From: CALBJU01 sp965247125
GTDB taxonomy: Bacteria > Bacteroidota > Rhodothermia > Rhodothermales > UBA10348
DNA: 64,000 nt
NCBI GenBank assembly: GCA_965247125.1
Contig: CBDFGO010000003.1
Span: 1,116,001 to 1,180,000 of the forward strand
Direction: 5' to 3'
Position 1 is the first letter of the stretch. Each line of letters begins with the position of its first letter. Below, piece after piece: positions 17,631-27,477 of this stretch. Made by a program: the position numbers and the translations under genes. The notes under the pieces are model-generated. The model saw only the letters and a list, made by a program, of their open reading frames with translations. It searched no databases and had not been told where the DNA came from.

Positions 17631-19381
17631 CGGCTGAAGGATAGTGAGAGATGGGACTGATTATCCTTGTTGTCGGTCACGTAGACGTCCAGGATGTGTG
17701 ATCCCCTCGAAACTCGTCCATCGAATCTGTGACGCAGCAGCGAGTATTTAGCGTCGTACTGGAAGAGAACCCACTCTCCGTCGATCAGACCTCGATAGGT
17801 CTGGATGCCGCTCAAATCATCCCGAATTCTAATCCGAATCTCGCCGCTGGCGGACATGTTCTTCCCCCGAGAAATGTTGAGTCCTCTGATAGATGGCGGC
17901 TCGTCGTCCATTGCTACCGCGTAGCGACCAAATTCCCTGATTCGTGTAGTGACGGTCCCATCCTTGAACTCACCTCCGGCGGAAGACAACTTACCATTGC
18001 CATTGACGCTTACGATGAGGGCCTTGGACTTTAGTTCTGTCGGCAGTTCGGATGCCTTCAAGGATAGTGTCATCCATTTGTGCACCGGAACACTCGTTTC
18101 ATGCAACTGATGGACGTCAGAGTATAGACCGAGCGGACGCTGCATTAGTCGGGTGTAAGAGAATTCAGCCACGCTATAGAATGCACCAACCGGGGCTGAA
18201 AGAAGCACATCCTCCCGACCAAACGTAAACGCTCGATTTGGACCGATCGCGAGATCAGCGGGCACAACCCTGGGTGTGTCCAGGACTTTTGCTTCAACTC
18301 CGTAGACAGAAAAATCAAATTGGGAAAGATTACGTGCTGAATCTTCGACCCGATAGGTCAGGTCGTACACTCTGTCTACCTCGAGGTCCAGGAGGCCATT
18401 GCCATTGGTCTCATAAAGCGGAAGTTGATTGCCCGGAAGCAAGTGGCTTCGTTGGACCCACCATCCGGAAGTGTGATGCTCGTCGTAGTCTATGTGGGCG
18501 TTGATATAGCGGGTCTGGTCGAAAGAAAATCGATCCATTACAGACTGAAATAGGGTATACGGGCCGTTTTTCAGATTAATACGATAGGTACCCAGTCTGC
18601 TGTTCGAGCCATTGTGATAGTCGTGTGTCTGGATACCGAAACCGATTCGTCCGGAAGCCTCGATCCGATTTACACGGTTCATCACAATTCGTCCATTCCT
18701 CCTCGTCAGATCAATGAATGCATCTTCGCCCGCGCTCACGACACGCCATCCTCCGGTTCGAGAATCTCTGAGCCGGACCTGAGATCCATCTCCGATGGGA
18801 TACACTTTGAATCGATAGATCCGCGGGGGAATATTGTCCTTGATGTTCAGACCCCACAGGATGGGATTTACAGGAGATCCTGTTCGTTCATCCCTTATTT
18901 CAAAGTGAAGATGCGGGCCAGCTGAGCTCCCTGAATTGCCCGACATCGCGATCACTTCTCCCTGCGCAATCGGAAACTGGCTTCGATCGGGGAAATTCTG
19001 AACATCGAACGATTCCTGGCTGTATTGAAGAGCCTTGATGTATTCGCCGAGTTGGTCATTAAATCGATCAAGATGCGCATAGACCGTCATGTATCCGTTT
19101 GGATGCGAAATGTACAGCGCATTTCCGTATCCGGTGGGAGAGACAACGATTCTGGAAACCCAACCATCGGCCGCGGCATAGACTCGATATCCGGCACGAC
19201 CCTGCGTCTTGATGTCGAGCCCAGCATGAAAGTGGTTGGCTCGCATTTCGGCGAAACTGCCCGCAAGAAGAAGTGGAATTTTGAGCGGAGAGTCGAAATA
19301 AGTGTCCGGATATGGATCCGGATTCGCACTGCCAAATAGAAGGAGTGCCAGGAAGGATATCAGGAAGCCACGCAATTTCAT
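17627..19381 (-). CDS. Secreted M23-family peptidase
   Basis: 584 residues. A signal peptide (MKLRGFLISFLALLLFGSA) is followed directly by a lysostaphin-type M23 domain (about residues 40-180). The zinc ligands appear in FHAGLDI (His and Asp) and in GPHLHFEIRD (His-x-His), with the usual GNSGSSAGPH. The rest is strand-rich, possibly Ig-like, with no motif I can name. M23 enzymes cut peptidoglycan cross-links; all catalytic residues are present, so activity is likely. Its ATG is only 21 bases from the divergent start of the AI-2E family permease. Confidence 0.9.
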   Translation of the reverse strand: MKLRGFLISFLALLLFGSANPDPYPDTYFDSPLKIPLLLAGSFAEMRANHFHAGLDIKTQGRAGYRVYAAADGWVSRIVVSPTGYGNALYISHPNGYMTVYAHLDRFNDQLGEYIKALQYSQESFDVQNFPDRSQFPIAQGEVIAMSGNSGSSAGPHLHFEIRDERTGSPVNPILWGLNIKDNIPPRIYRFKVYPIGDGSQVRLRDSRTGGWRVVSAGEDAFIDLTRRNGRIVMNRVNRIEASGRIGFGIQTHDYHNGSNSRLGTYRINLKNGPYTLFQSVMDRFSFDQTRYINAHIDYDEHHTSGWWVQRSHLLPGNQLPLYETNGNGLLDLEVDRVYDLTYRVEDSARNLSQFDFSVYGVEAKVLDTPRVVPADLAIGPNRAFTFGREDVLLSAPVGAFYSVAEFSYTRLMQRPLGLYSDVHQLHETSVPVHKWMTLSLKASELPTELKSKALIVSVNGNGKLSSAGGEFKDGTVTTRIREFGRYAVAMDDEPPSIRGLNISRGKNMSASGEIRIRIRDDLSGIQTYRGLIDGEWVLFQYDAKYSLLRHRFDGRVSRGSHILDVYVTDNKDNQSHLSLSFSR

Positions 19382-19402
19382 TGCTCAAATAGGGTTCGCG
19401 AC

Positions 19403-20461
19403 GTGAAAGGTAACACTCTGTTGAACGTTTTTATCGGTTTGATAGCCGTTTTTGTTCTGGGGGCTATGCTCCTGCAACTGAAAACGGTACTGATGCCGTT
19501 TGTCATAGCTACGCTTCTTTCAATCATATTCAAACCCATAATCCTCGGACTTAAGAGAAAGAAGATACCAACCTTCGCAGCGCTGTTTGGTGTACTGATT
19601 TTATTCTCTTTGTTCCTGTTTCTTTTGGGGTGGGTGGTGTTCGCGAGCGTGGAGACTTTCGTGAACGAATTACCAAAGTACGAAGCCAAGATGTCCGTTA
19701 TTGTTGAGGATACAGAGTCGACACTCATGGGGTGGGCAGAGCAATTCAATATTGAGGCGACTGATTTCAAATGGAGCGATGCAATTGAGATCTCCTCTGT
19801 TACTTCGGCTCTTACGACAGGACTTGGGTCGTTTATCAGTTTCATAACAACGACTTTTCTCGTGCTCCTGTTTATGCTCTTCATTCTCGCATCCAGCGGG
19901 GAATTGTCGACCAAGGTTCGGGAGGTCTATCCGACTCAACATGCAGACTGGATGGCATCCGTATTGAAGACCATCGACTCACAGGTTCGACAGTATCTTG
20001 TCACCAAAACAATCGTGAGTCTTGGAACGGGGGCTCTTACCTGGCTCGTTCTGCTGATTCTTGGGGTTGACTTCCCGCTTGTATTTGGGTTCATCGCTTT
20101 TGTCCTGAATTACATTCCAAATATCGGAAGCACGATAGCAGTGCTGTTTCCGTTTGCGCTCACCCTGCTTCAATTCGAGACTCTTGGAGTTCCCGCGATG
20201 GTGATTCTGGGACTTGGAGGGATCCAGGTGGTGATGGGTAACGCTATCGAGCCGCGAATCATGGGATACACGCTGAACATCAGTCCTCTGCTGATACTGG
20301 TGTCTCTCATCTTCTGGGGCTGGCTCTGGGGTATATGGGGAATGGTGCTCGCAGTACCGATGATGGCAACCATCAAGATCGTCATGGAAAATCTGGAAGC
20401 TACGCAGCCCCTCGCGGAGCTGATGGGAGGTCGTAGCAGCCGACCAAAGAATCAAAGCTGA
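19403..20461 (+). CDS. AI-2E family transporter (PerM/TqsA-like membrane protein)
   Basis: 352 residues from GTG 19403. Two helices at the N-terminus, a third near residues 68-85, a soluble stretch (about 88-135), then a group of helices, with VLNYIPNIGSTIAV and EPRIMGYTLNISPLLILVSLIFWGWLWG, both typical of the UPF0118/AI-2E family. Some family members export autoinducer-2 or act as Na+/H+ antiporters; the substrate here cannot be told. The last 10 bases overlap the convergent hutF gene. Confidence 0.9.
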   Translation: MKGNTLLNVFIGLIAVFVLGAMLLQLKTVLMPFVIATLLSIIFKPIILGLKRKKIPTFAALFGVLILFSLFLFLLGWVVFASVETFVNELPKYEAKMSVIVEDTESTLMGWAEQFNIEATDFKWSDAIEISSVTSALTTGLGSFISFITTTFLVLLFMLFILASSGELSTKVREVYPTQHADWMASVLKTIDSQVRQYLVTKTIVSLGTGALTWLVLLILGVDFPLVFGFIAFVLNYIPNIGSTIAVLFPFALTLLQFETLGVPAMVILGLGGIQVVMGNAIEPRIMGYTLNISPLLILVSLIFWGWLWGIWGMVLAVPMMATIKIVMENLEATQPLAELMGGRSSRPKNQS

Positions 20462-21759
20462 GGATTCCCCGCGATAAAGACTTGGTCGATCAGATCTTTT
20501 CCACCAGCATAGATGTAGCTGTTTAAGACTTCGTCGGCGCTCAATCCTTCGGTCAGGGCATGAGAAGTACTCAAAGCGACGAAATCAGCATGGCTTTCAG
20601 GCTCGATTCGGCCAACCGGTAAACCGGAAGCCAGGCGTCCACCTTCACAGGCGAGCTGGTATAATCGTGTTCCTGAACCCAAAGAGCCGTCAAACTGAAA
20701 CACATTCCTCCTGCGCTGAAGAAGGCGACTGGTGTAATCCAACAATCTCACCTCTTCTACGGGGGAAACGCTGGTGTTACTGTCGGATCCTATTGCCCAG
20801 GATCCTGACAGTCCGACATATTTTTCGAACGGAAAGTAGCCATCACCAAGATCCGCTTCAGTTGTCGGACAGAGGCCAATTGTGGCTCCACTTCGAATAA
20901 TGCCGGACATTTCGGCGTCAGATATGTGGGTTGCGTGGATCAGGCACCATGACCTATCGACCTCCATCGACTCCAGAAGCCATTCTACAGGACGCTTACC
21001 GGTTGCCAGCATACACTCGTTGATCTCGCGGGCCTGCTCAGCTACATGAATGTGCACCGGAGAACCTGGAGCAGTTTCTCGGCGATGATCCAACAAGTCC
21101 TTCAGGGAGTCGTAACCCACCGCCCGAAGAGAGTGCGGGGCGTAGCCGATGCTTTGGAGTGAGCCGAGATCCATCTCCGCACGAAGATGCTCGATCAGTC
21201 CCAGATACACAGGGGTATCCAGTACAAATGAGCGCTGGTCTTGAGCGCTTGGCTGATCCCCAAATCCAGCTTGCTGGTACAGAACGGGGAGTAGGAGAAA
21301 ACGAATACCCACCTGACTGGAAGCTCGCAATAGGGCGTCACACATCAGGGCAGGAATCTCAGCATTTGATCGATCAATTGAGCCGTGTGTGTAATGAAAC
21401 TCACACACGGTGGTGTACCCATTCCTCAAGAACTCGTCGAACACACGAACTCCGGTAGAGTGTTGAGTTGCTGGAGTCATCTCCGCAGCAGCGGAATACA
21501 TGAGCGTTCGCCAGGACCAAAAATCATCTCCCGGTTTCGAAAACCTGTGCGTTCTTCCCGCGAGACCTCTCTGAAACGCGTGGGAATGCACATTTATCAT
21601 TCCCGGGATAAGGAGATCTACCCGATTGGCGTCTTGAGCTGGAGCAATTGTGGTGATCACACCGTCTTGATCGAACTGGACGCTCACGTGCTGATGCCAT
21701 CCGTCGGGGAGCAGTGCCCAGTTTGCAGAAATCTGTCGAGACGGTGCGAATTCACTCAT
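20452..21759 (-). CDS. hutF: Formimidoylglutamate deiminase HutF
   Basis: 435 residues, amidohydrolase superfamily. PGMINVHSHAFQRGLAGRTHRF, with metal ligands His-x-His and the family's FQRGLAGR, is the diagnostic HutF/guanine-deiminase-like segment. VCEFHYTHG, PHSLRAV, HIHVAEQAREI and SDSNTSVSPVEE supply further ligands and substrate contacts. HutF hydrolyses N-formimino-L-glutamate to formylglutamate in histidine breakdown. No other hut gene is in the window. It follows moxR by 45 bases on the same strand and could be co-transcribed with it. Confidence 0.9.
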   Translation of the reverse strand: MSEFAPSRQISANWALLPDGWHQHVSVQFDQDGVITTIAPAQDANRVDLLIPGMINVHSHAFQRGLAGRTHRFSKPGDDFWSWRTLMYSAAAEMTPATQHSTGVRVFDEFLRNGYTTVCEFHYTHGSIDRSNAEIPALMCDALLRASSQVGIRFLLLPVLYQQAGFGDQPSAQDQRSFVLDTPVYLGLIEHLRAEMDLGSLQSIGYAPHSLRAVGYDSLKDLLDHRRETAPGSPVHIHVAEQAREINECMLATGKRPVEWLLESMEVDRSWCLIHATHISDAEMSGIIRSGATIGLCPTTEADLGDGYFPFEKYVGLSGSWAIGSDSNTSVSPVEEVRLLDYTSRLLQRRRNVFQFDGSLGSGTRLYQLACEGGRLASGLPVGRIEPESHADFVALSTSHALTEGLSADEVLNSYIYAGGKDLIDQVFIAGNPQL

Positions 21760-21804
21760 GACTGAATGTAGTCATGATGGCTCGTGCTGCCCAATCGAAA
21801 GCGA

Positions 21805-22794
21805 CTACTCTTGTGATTCAAGAAGGCGGTCGATGATTTCAACAGAGCTCACATTATCCGCCTCAGCATTGAAATTGTTGACGATCCTATGCCGGAGTAC
21901 GGAGACCGCTGTGTCGCGCACATCCTGGATGACGGGGGTCAGTCGACCGTCGAGGGCCGCTGCAGCCTTGGCACCCAGGATCAGGAACTGAGAGGCCCTC
22001 GGGCCAGCGCCATAATTTAAATAATCCTTTATGAAGCTCGGGGCGAGATCATTTTTTGGTCGGCTCCTGGTAACGAGCCGAACTGCGTATTCAATTACAT
22101 TGTCTGCAACGGGCACCTGTCGGACCAGGGCCTGGAATTTCTGAATATCGGCCGCTGACAGGACGTGTTGACGGTCTGGTGAATCTGCACTGGTAGTCTG
22201 TCTGACAATCTCTACTTCCTGGTCGAAAGAAGGATAGTCAAGCCAAAGATTGAACATGAAACGATCCAACTGGGCTTCCGGGAGTGGATAAGTCCCTTCC
22301 TGTTCAATTGGATTCTGTGTAGCCAGGACAAAAAACGGCTCCGGAAGTGAAAACGTATGACCAGCAGCAGTCACGCGATGCTCTTGCATAGCCTCCAAAA
22401 GCGCAGCTTGTGTTTTCGGGGGCGTCCGATTGATTTCGTCGGCAAGAACAATATTCGCGAACACAGGCCCCTTCACGAACTTGAATTGGCGGCGCCCGGT
22501 GGTCGCATCTTCTTCAATGATTTCCGTGCCGGTTATGTCACTGGGCATCAGATCGGGTGTGAACTGGATGCGCGAAAACTGCAGATCCATCGCGTCGGCT
22601 ATGGTGTGGATCAGCAGTGTTTTTGCCAGGCCCGGAACTCCGACCAGCAGGACGTGTCCGCGGCAGATCATGCCTACAAAAATTTGCCTGATGATTTCAT
22701 CTTGACCGACGATGACCTTGGCAATCTCCTGTCTAAGGGCTCGAAATCCGGTATGAAGTTCTTCTACCGTATCAGGGGAGGTCGTAATTTCCAT
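21805..22794 (-). CDS. MoxR-family AAA+ ATPase
   Basis: 329 residues. Walker A GVPGLAKTLL, Walker B NIVLADEINR, sensor 1 LATQNPIEQEGTYPLPEAQLDRF, and an arginine-rich C-terminal lid (RASQFLILGAKA) define the MoxR proper subfamily. These ATPases act as chaperones for metal-centre insertion or complex assembly, usually with DUF58 and VWA-domain partners. No such partner is adjacent; instead the gene follows three periplasmic isomerases, a neighbourhood I have seen in Bacteroidota. It starts 20 bases after the SurA-like stop. Confidence 0.92.
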   Translation of the reverse strand: MEITTSPDTVEELHTGFRALRQEIAKVIVGQDEIIRQIFVGMICRGHVLLVGVPGLAKTLLIHTIADAMDLQFSRIQFTPDLMPSDITGTEIIEEDATTGRRQFKFVKGPVFANIVLADEINRTPPKTQAALLEAMQEHRVTAAGHTFSLPEPFFVLATQNPIEQEGTYPLPEAQLDRFMFNLWLDYPSFDQEVEIVRQTTSADSPDRQHVLSAADIQKFQALVRQVPVADNVIEYAVRLVTRSRPKNDLAPSFIKDYLNYGAGPRASQFLILGAKAAAALDGRLTPVIQDVRDTAVSVLRHRIVNNFNAEADNVSSVEIIDRLLESQE

Positions 22795-22814
22795 ATGAGA
22801 TTGTTTCGAGAATC

Positions 22815-24188
22815 CTAGTTGCCAGCAAGGAATAGGGCCTTGGCCTTGCCGCGAATGTCAATATAAACTGATTTCTTCAGCTCGGTGAACCATTCCTGGG
22901 TCACCAGGGCTTGCTTGTCCTGAAGTGCTCTACTTTCGATGAGTTCATAGTCCGTACCTATATCAACGCGGTGTTCTGCAATCCTGGCGTCGAGGCGCAC
23001 TATGTGAAACGCTCGACGTCCGTCGAGCAAGTCTACTTCAAACGGTTCGGATAAGTCTCCGGGCTCGAGATCGATGAGTGCACGCTGCCACGATCCGCCA
23101 AGCGCTTCAATAAACAGATTTTGCTCTCCTGTACTCGGGTCGGTAACACGTCCGCCACGAGACTTGGATAGCTGCTCCTCGGACTCTTCACGTGCGAGTA
23201 CTTCAAAAGATGCGCCTTTCGTCAAGATCGAGTCGCGAAGCAGTTCCAATCGCTCGATCGCGGGAGCGTCGTCCACTTTTTTATCGTCAAATGATATAAG
23301 AATGTGGTTATAGTCTATCCGGTCTCCACGTCGTTCATTCACTCTCAGAAAATGCAGCCCAAATTCCGTCTCGAAGATGCGCGAATAAACCCCAGGGGTA
23401 GTTTGCGAAGCTATAGCCGCGAATTCCGCGACGACTTCGTCGAGGCTCATATCTTCATAGAGACCACCGGTCTGTGCAGATCCCGGATCATCTGAAAACA
23501 ACTGAGCCATCTCTTCCATCGAGATAACGCCCGCAACGACAGAATCTCGGATCGCGGAAATGATTTCTCTGGCCTCATCTCGTGCTGCATCTGTTACAAG
23601 CGGCATTCGCACAATGTGTGACAGCCGAACCATATCAGGCAAAGTGGGAAGAGAGTCTGTGGGGACCTGGTTGAACCAGTTCTGGACATCTGTTGGCGTA
23701 GCCTTGATCCCCGAAAGCTTTTGTCTACGGAAATCGTCGGCCAGAAGTCGGTCGCGAAATTCCTCTCGCATGTCTGCCTTGACCTCCAAAATCGACTGAC
23801 CGTAGAGTTCTTCGAGCCTGGCCTGACCCCCTTCGCGGGCTTCGAGTTGATCGATTTGCGCATCCATCATTTGATCGACCTGCAGGTCCGAAACAACCAG
23901 GTTCGTATCTCTCTTTGCATGAATTACCAGCACTTGTTGCTCGATCAGATGTTCGAGCGAATTCTTCCACATATCCTCGGAGTAGGGGATGCCCTGCTGG
24001 TTCATAACCCCCATTACAAAGCCGTCCACCTCGGACTGGAGGATGATATAGTTGCCGACAACAGCGACAATTTCGTCAAGTATACGATCCTGTTGTGCCT
24101 GCACCTGAGCGGTCACAAAACACAATAAAAACGCCAGACATGTTGATCGGCCCCATAGTTGGAGGCGGCGATAAGAAAGGTATCTCAT
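22815..24188 (-). CDS. SurA-like periplasmic peptidyl-prolyl isomerase
   Basis: 457 residues with a signal peptide ending near VQAQQDRI. The SurA N-terminal chaperone domain begins ILDEIVAVVGNYIILQSEVD. One parvulin domain spans about 185-290 (VRLSHIV, GGLYEDMSLDEVVAEF, FGLHFLRVNERR), and a second, more divergent one follows from about 295 (YNHILISFDD, RGGRVTDPSTGEQNLFIEAL). Family role: escort of unfolded outer-membrane proteins to the barrel assembly machine. It is the third member of a same-strand chaperone run. Confidence 0.87.
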   Translation of the reverse strand: MRYLSYRRLQLWGRSTCLAFLLCFVTAQVQAQQDRILDEIVAVVGNYIILQSEVDGFVMGVMNQQGIPYSEDMWKNSLEHLIEQQVLVIHAKRDTNLVVSDLQVDQMMDAQIDQLEAREGGQARLEELYGQSILEVKADMREEFRDRLLADDFRRQKLSGIKATPTDVQNWFNQVPTDSLPTLPDMVRLSHIVRMPLVTDAARDEAREIISAIRDSVVAGVISMEEMAQLFSDDPGSAQTGGLYEDMSLDEVVAEFAAIASQTTPGVYSRIFETEFGLHFLRVNERRGDRIDYNHILISFDDKKVDDAPAIERLELLRDSILTKGASFEVLAREESEEQLSKSRGGRVTDPSTGEQNLFIEALGGSWQRALIDLEPGDLSEPFEVDLLDGRRAFHIVRLDARIAEHRVDIGTDYELIESRALQDKQALVTQEWFTELKKSVYIDIRGKAKALFLAGN

Positions 24189-24311
24189 GAATAGAAGTGA
24201 ATTACCAGGCTGACGTGATCACCCGGTCGTGTGTCTCCGACTTGCTGCTCTATAAACGGTCCCTGCACGCAAAATAGTATGCGTCTGGAGCGGCGCCGCT
24301 TCGCAGATAAC

Positions 24312-25196
24312 TTAACGTATCTCCAGATCGTCCCTCGATAGGGCTCGTGTGCGGAGCCGTTGAACCTGTCGTGCAAACAACTGTTTCCTCATTTGAATCG
24401 CCACGCGGTCTCTCAATTCGTCTGCAATCATGTCCAGAGAAGGCACCGTTCCCGCCGGGACACGATCGATGAGCTGGATGAGATGAAAAGCGTCCTCATG
24501 GCCGAAAACTGGTAGCACTTCGCCGGGTTCTATGTTGTTCACCGCCTCGGTCAATCCAGGTATTCGAGCAAATAATTGACTCTGCGGATAGTATGAGTTC
24601 AGTTCCGGGCCTCCGAAAGAATATCTGGAATTCAGATTCAGGAGTGCTTGAGTCTCTTCTGGCTCCCCGGCGAGCGATTGCAGGATGGTTCTTACAGCAT
24701 CGGCAGTATCGGGATTGACGAATACAAGGTGTCGAACCCGAACGAACGGCTCTCTGAGCGCCAGTTGATCTCTGTTCTGGTCGTAATAGGACCGTAGGGA
24801 AGCGTCGTCAGGGCCCGCTCCCATTTCGGTAGCTGCCATTCTATTCACGAGGGCATTGATGAGCACGGATCGCTCGTTGTCTGCAAGCAATCTCTGAACA
24901 TTCGGATCTCCCTTCAATCCCCGCGACACGGCTTCCTGGAATAACAGTTCGTTGGTAATCCACTGTTCGACGATCTGTGACACGGCATCACTTGAGTCCA
25001 GAAATGCTGACGTGTTCTCCAACAAATGATTGATCTCGGCAAGTGTCAAAATTTCGTTGCCGACTCTCGCAACATAGTCTTCGCTCTCGACACGTTCGGC
25101 GCAGCCTGCAAGAGTCAGAAGAACAGTGACCACTACCAGGACGAGCAAATACCCCAGAGGTGTTCCTGAAACGATATGGGATCCAGGCACATTCAA
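24312..25196 (-). CDS. Parvulin-type isomerase, probable lipoprotein
   Basis: 294 residues. A hydrophobic N-terminus ends in the lipobox LTLAGC, so the mature protein is probably lipid-anchored. A SurA/PrsA-like N-terminal chaperone region (VARVGNEILTLAEINHLLE) is followed by a shortened parvulin-like domain (VRVRHLVFVNPDTADAV to FHLIQLIDRVPAG). The likely start is TTG 25196, which overlaps the stop of the gene before it; GTG 25190 is the alternative. A gap of 123 bases without a recognised signal separates it from the SurA-like gene. Substrates are probably exported proteins, by family analogy. Confidence 0.78.
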   Translation of the reverse strand: MNVPGSHIVSGTPLGYLLVLVVVTVLLTLAGCAERVESEDYVARVGNEILTLAEINHLLENTSAFLDSSDAVSQIVEQWITNELLFQEAVSRGLKGDPNVQRLLADNERSVLINALVNRMAATEMGAGPDDASLRSYYDQNRDQLALREPFVRVRHLVFVNPDTADAVRTILQSLAGEPEETQALLNLNSRYSFGGPELNSYYPQSQLFARIPGLTEAVNNIEPGEVLPVFGHEDAFHLIQLIDRVPAGTVPSLDMIADELRDRVAIQMRKQLFARQVQRLRTRALSRDDLEIR

Positions 25197-27232
25197 TTTT
25201 CCGGCTCCATCTCGACTTGGTCAAAAACATGAACCAGATTCTCCGGAAAAATGGCCACGGTATATTTTTGTCTCAGACGCGCAATCAGGGTAGCCTCGAC
25301 CAGGCCCTGATATTCGTTCAGGACCTGAGATCGTGCTTCCTGAAAGGTCATCTGACGCGCCGGATCAATCCCGGCATGATACAGAACCACGAAACCACGA
25401 TTGAATGAAACCGGGTCGGTTATTTCTCCCTCCTCCAGATCCAGAACCCGGTCGTATATCGAGCCTGTAGATTCGAACGTGTACGTTGTGTCGGACCGGA
25501 CTGAATAGGTGGTATCCGTTGCGGCCTGCTCGAGAGCAGCATCAATTCCGGCGGATCGAACCGCTCCGACAAATCCGGTCATCTGGGATTCCGTTCCGGA
25601 CGAGTACGAAATGACCCTTACGCGATCGACGAATTGATATTCGGAAGAGTGAGCGGAGTAGTACTTTTCCATTCCCGAAGTATCCGAAGAGGCAGCCGTC
25701 CAGATTGAGTCCTCCATCAATCTGAACAGAATCAATCCATCCCGAAAATCCCGCATAGTTTTGCTGAAAGATGAGTCCCGCTGTTCCAGGAATTCTACCT
25801 CGCGAGAAACTGCCTGCTCATCTAAATACCTATCTGCGACAGCATAAATCCTAGCGCGACTTCCGGTTACGTTCGGGAGGCGCGAGGAGGAAAAGTATTC
25901 TGCAAATTCGCCGGCTGTCAATTCGTGGGTTTCGAGGCGGAGAAAAATGGTTGACGACTCATCCGGTTCCAGGTCTCCCGTGGCTAACATCCGGTAGAGA
26001 GAGTCCGCGGTCATTGTGTCCACCCACCCATCCACCAGCGATGAATCCACCCAGGCTTCGAGATTTGCCCGAAGTCCTGCTGCAAATATTTTCTCCGCAT
26101 CAGCGGCGCGTGGCATACTGTTAACGCGATTCTTCAGCGACTCGTATTCTTCTTCGTACGTGCCAAATGCTGTCTCGTCAATATATTTGATGAAGTGCTG
26201 ACCGAAAGGAGTCGTCACGGGTCCCTTGTACTCTCCAATGGATTCTATGGAAAACGCCGCGTCCCTGAATTGAAACGGTAGCCCTGCGTCGAAGGACAGG
26301 GTGCCAATATTCCCCCCCCTCTCAGCTGAGTTCTGGTCGTCCGACAATTCAGCGGCAACGTCTTCGAAACCATCGCCCGCAGACAGGCGCGTTCTAACGC
26401 GTGAAGTTCGTTGATCAACATCGGCTATATCCGCTGTAGAGGCACCCCGTGGGCGAATGAGAATGTGGGCGAGCTCGCGATCGCCCGGCATCGGCATTTT
26501 ATCGGTCACCTTAAGGATGTGGTATCCGAAGTTTGTTCGGAAGACATCAGACACGCTATCAATTGATGTCGAAAAAGCCTGATCCTCAAACTGTTTGACC
26601 ATTCGACCGCCCCCGAAGAATCCGAGGCTGCCCTGGTATCCCGGAGCGCCGGGCGATCCTTTCGCAGATGGATCCATTGAGTGGCGAGCCGCCATCATTC
26701 CGAAATCAGTTCCCGACAGTACAGAATCTCGAATCGCAACAATTTTTGTAAACGCAGCTAGTGTATCTGAGGGGGACGCTGCCAGGGAGACGGTAATCAA
26801 AATGTGGCTTGCCGCGATTGCTTCTTTTCGACGGGCGTACATCTCTCGAATCAAGGGCTCCATGACGTTTCGCTCCATCAGGTAGGGCCGGGCCAGTTGA
26901 GCCCGGTACTGCGCAATCTCATTTAAAAGAGACTCATCCATGTGGTATCCGGCTTCGCGGGCCTCCAGAACCTTGATCTTGAAATCGACGTATCGAGAGA
27001 GAAAATCCTGATACGAAGCCAGTGTATCCGTGATTACTCCCGCGTTGCCATTGGTGCGAGTGTACTGCTGCTCGAATTCGTCGAGATCGAGCGATTTGCC
27101 GTCGATGACGGCCAGTATCGGATCAGTGGAGACCTCTGGTTCATCTACCGCTAGCGGTAGAGGCGCGGCACAGGAAGAAAAGAGAACTACTAGAAAGAGG
27201 AAGAGTGATGAGAGAAGTCGGTGGGAAAACAT
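25193..27232 (-). CDS. Large parvulin-repeat peptidyl-prolyl isomerase, probable lipoprotein
   Basis: About 679 residues from ATG 27232; a GTG at 27247 is also possible. An AGGTGA lies 11 bases before the ATG. The leader ends in a lipobox-like LFSSCA. One SurA-N-like region (AVIDGKSLDLDEFEQQYTR) precedes two parvulin domains: about 120-235 (ASHILITV, GGGRMVKQFEDQAFS, FGYHILKVTDKM) and 236-345 (LAHILIRPRG, GGNIGTLSF, FGQHFIKYID). A third, degenerate one lies near the end. First gene of the run toward MoxR; divergent from the ECF sigma gene 246 bases away. Confidence 0.82.
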   Translation of the reverse strand: MFSHRLLSSLFLFLVVLFSSCAAPLPLAVDEPEVSTDPILAVIDGKSLDLDEFEQQYTRTNGNAGVITDTLASYQDFLSRYVDFKIKVLEAREAGYHMDESLLNEIAQYRAQLARPYLMERNVMEPLIREMYARRKEAIAASHILITVSLAASPSDTLAAFTKIVAIRDSVLSGTDFGMMAARHSMDPSAKGSPGAPGYQGSLGFFGGGRMVKQFEDQAFSTSIDSVSDVFRTNFGYHILKVTDKMPMPGDRELAHILIRPRGASTADIADVDQRTSRVRTRLSAGDGFEDVAAELSDDQNSAERGGNIGTLSFDAGLPFQFRDAAFSIESIGEYKGPVTTPFGQHFIKYIDETAFGTYEEEYESLKNRVNSMPRAADAEKIFAAGLRANLEAWVDSSLVDGWVDTMTADSLYRMLATGDLEPDESSTIFLRLETHELTAGEFAEYFSSSRLPNVTGSRARIYAVADRYLDEQAVSREVEFLEQRDSSFSKTMRDFRDGLILFRLMEDSIWTAASSDTSGMEKYYSAHSSEYQFVDRVRVISYSSGTESQMTGFVGAVRSAGIDAALEQAATDTTYSVRSDTTYTFESTGSIYDRVLDLEEGEITDPVSFNRGFVVLYHAGIDPARQMTFQEARSQVLNEYQGLVEATLIARLRQKYTVAIFPENLVHVFDQVEMEPEN

Positions 27233-27304
27233 GCGTCTCGATTTCACCTGTCATTTGTTGAATAATCACCTCAGCGGGTAAATCCGCAGGGCAATTTACG
27301 CGCA

Positions 27305-27332
27305 TCCACGCAAATCCATCTTCAATGGTTCC
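27305..27332 (-). promoter_or_regulatory. Candidate ECF-sigma promoter of the chaperone operon
   Basis: Read on the minus strand: GGAACC (27332-27327), 16-base spacer, CGTGGA (27310-27305), about 73 bases upstream of the isomerase ATG. The GGAAC -35 and CGT-type -10 resemble ECF-sigma promoters. The pattern is short and was found by eye. Confidence 0.35.
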
Positions 27333-27362
27333 GGTCGCGGGACCCAAATCATGATTCATGCA

Positions 27363-27390
27363 GCAACTTTGGCCTACCTGACCCGTCATA
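27363..27390 (+). promoter_or_regulatory. Candidate ECF-sigma promoter of the sigma/anti-sigma genes
   Basis: GCAACTT (27363-27369), a 16-base spacer and TCATA (27386-27390) resemble the sigmaE pattern GGAACTT-N16-TCTGA. It is correctly oriented 87 bases before the sigma gene, as expected for autoregulation. Its -10 differs from that of the opposite candidate, which weakens both. Confidence 0.35.
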
Positions 27391-27477
27391 GAATTGTTAA
27401 CATGGAGCCTGAGATCCACACGGATCCCAGCATGAGCAGATCCAGACCCATCGGGTGGTCCAAAAAAAGAACCGTGC

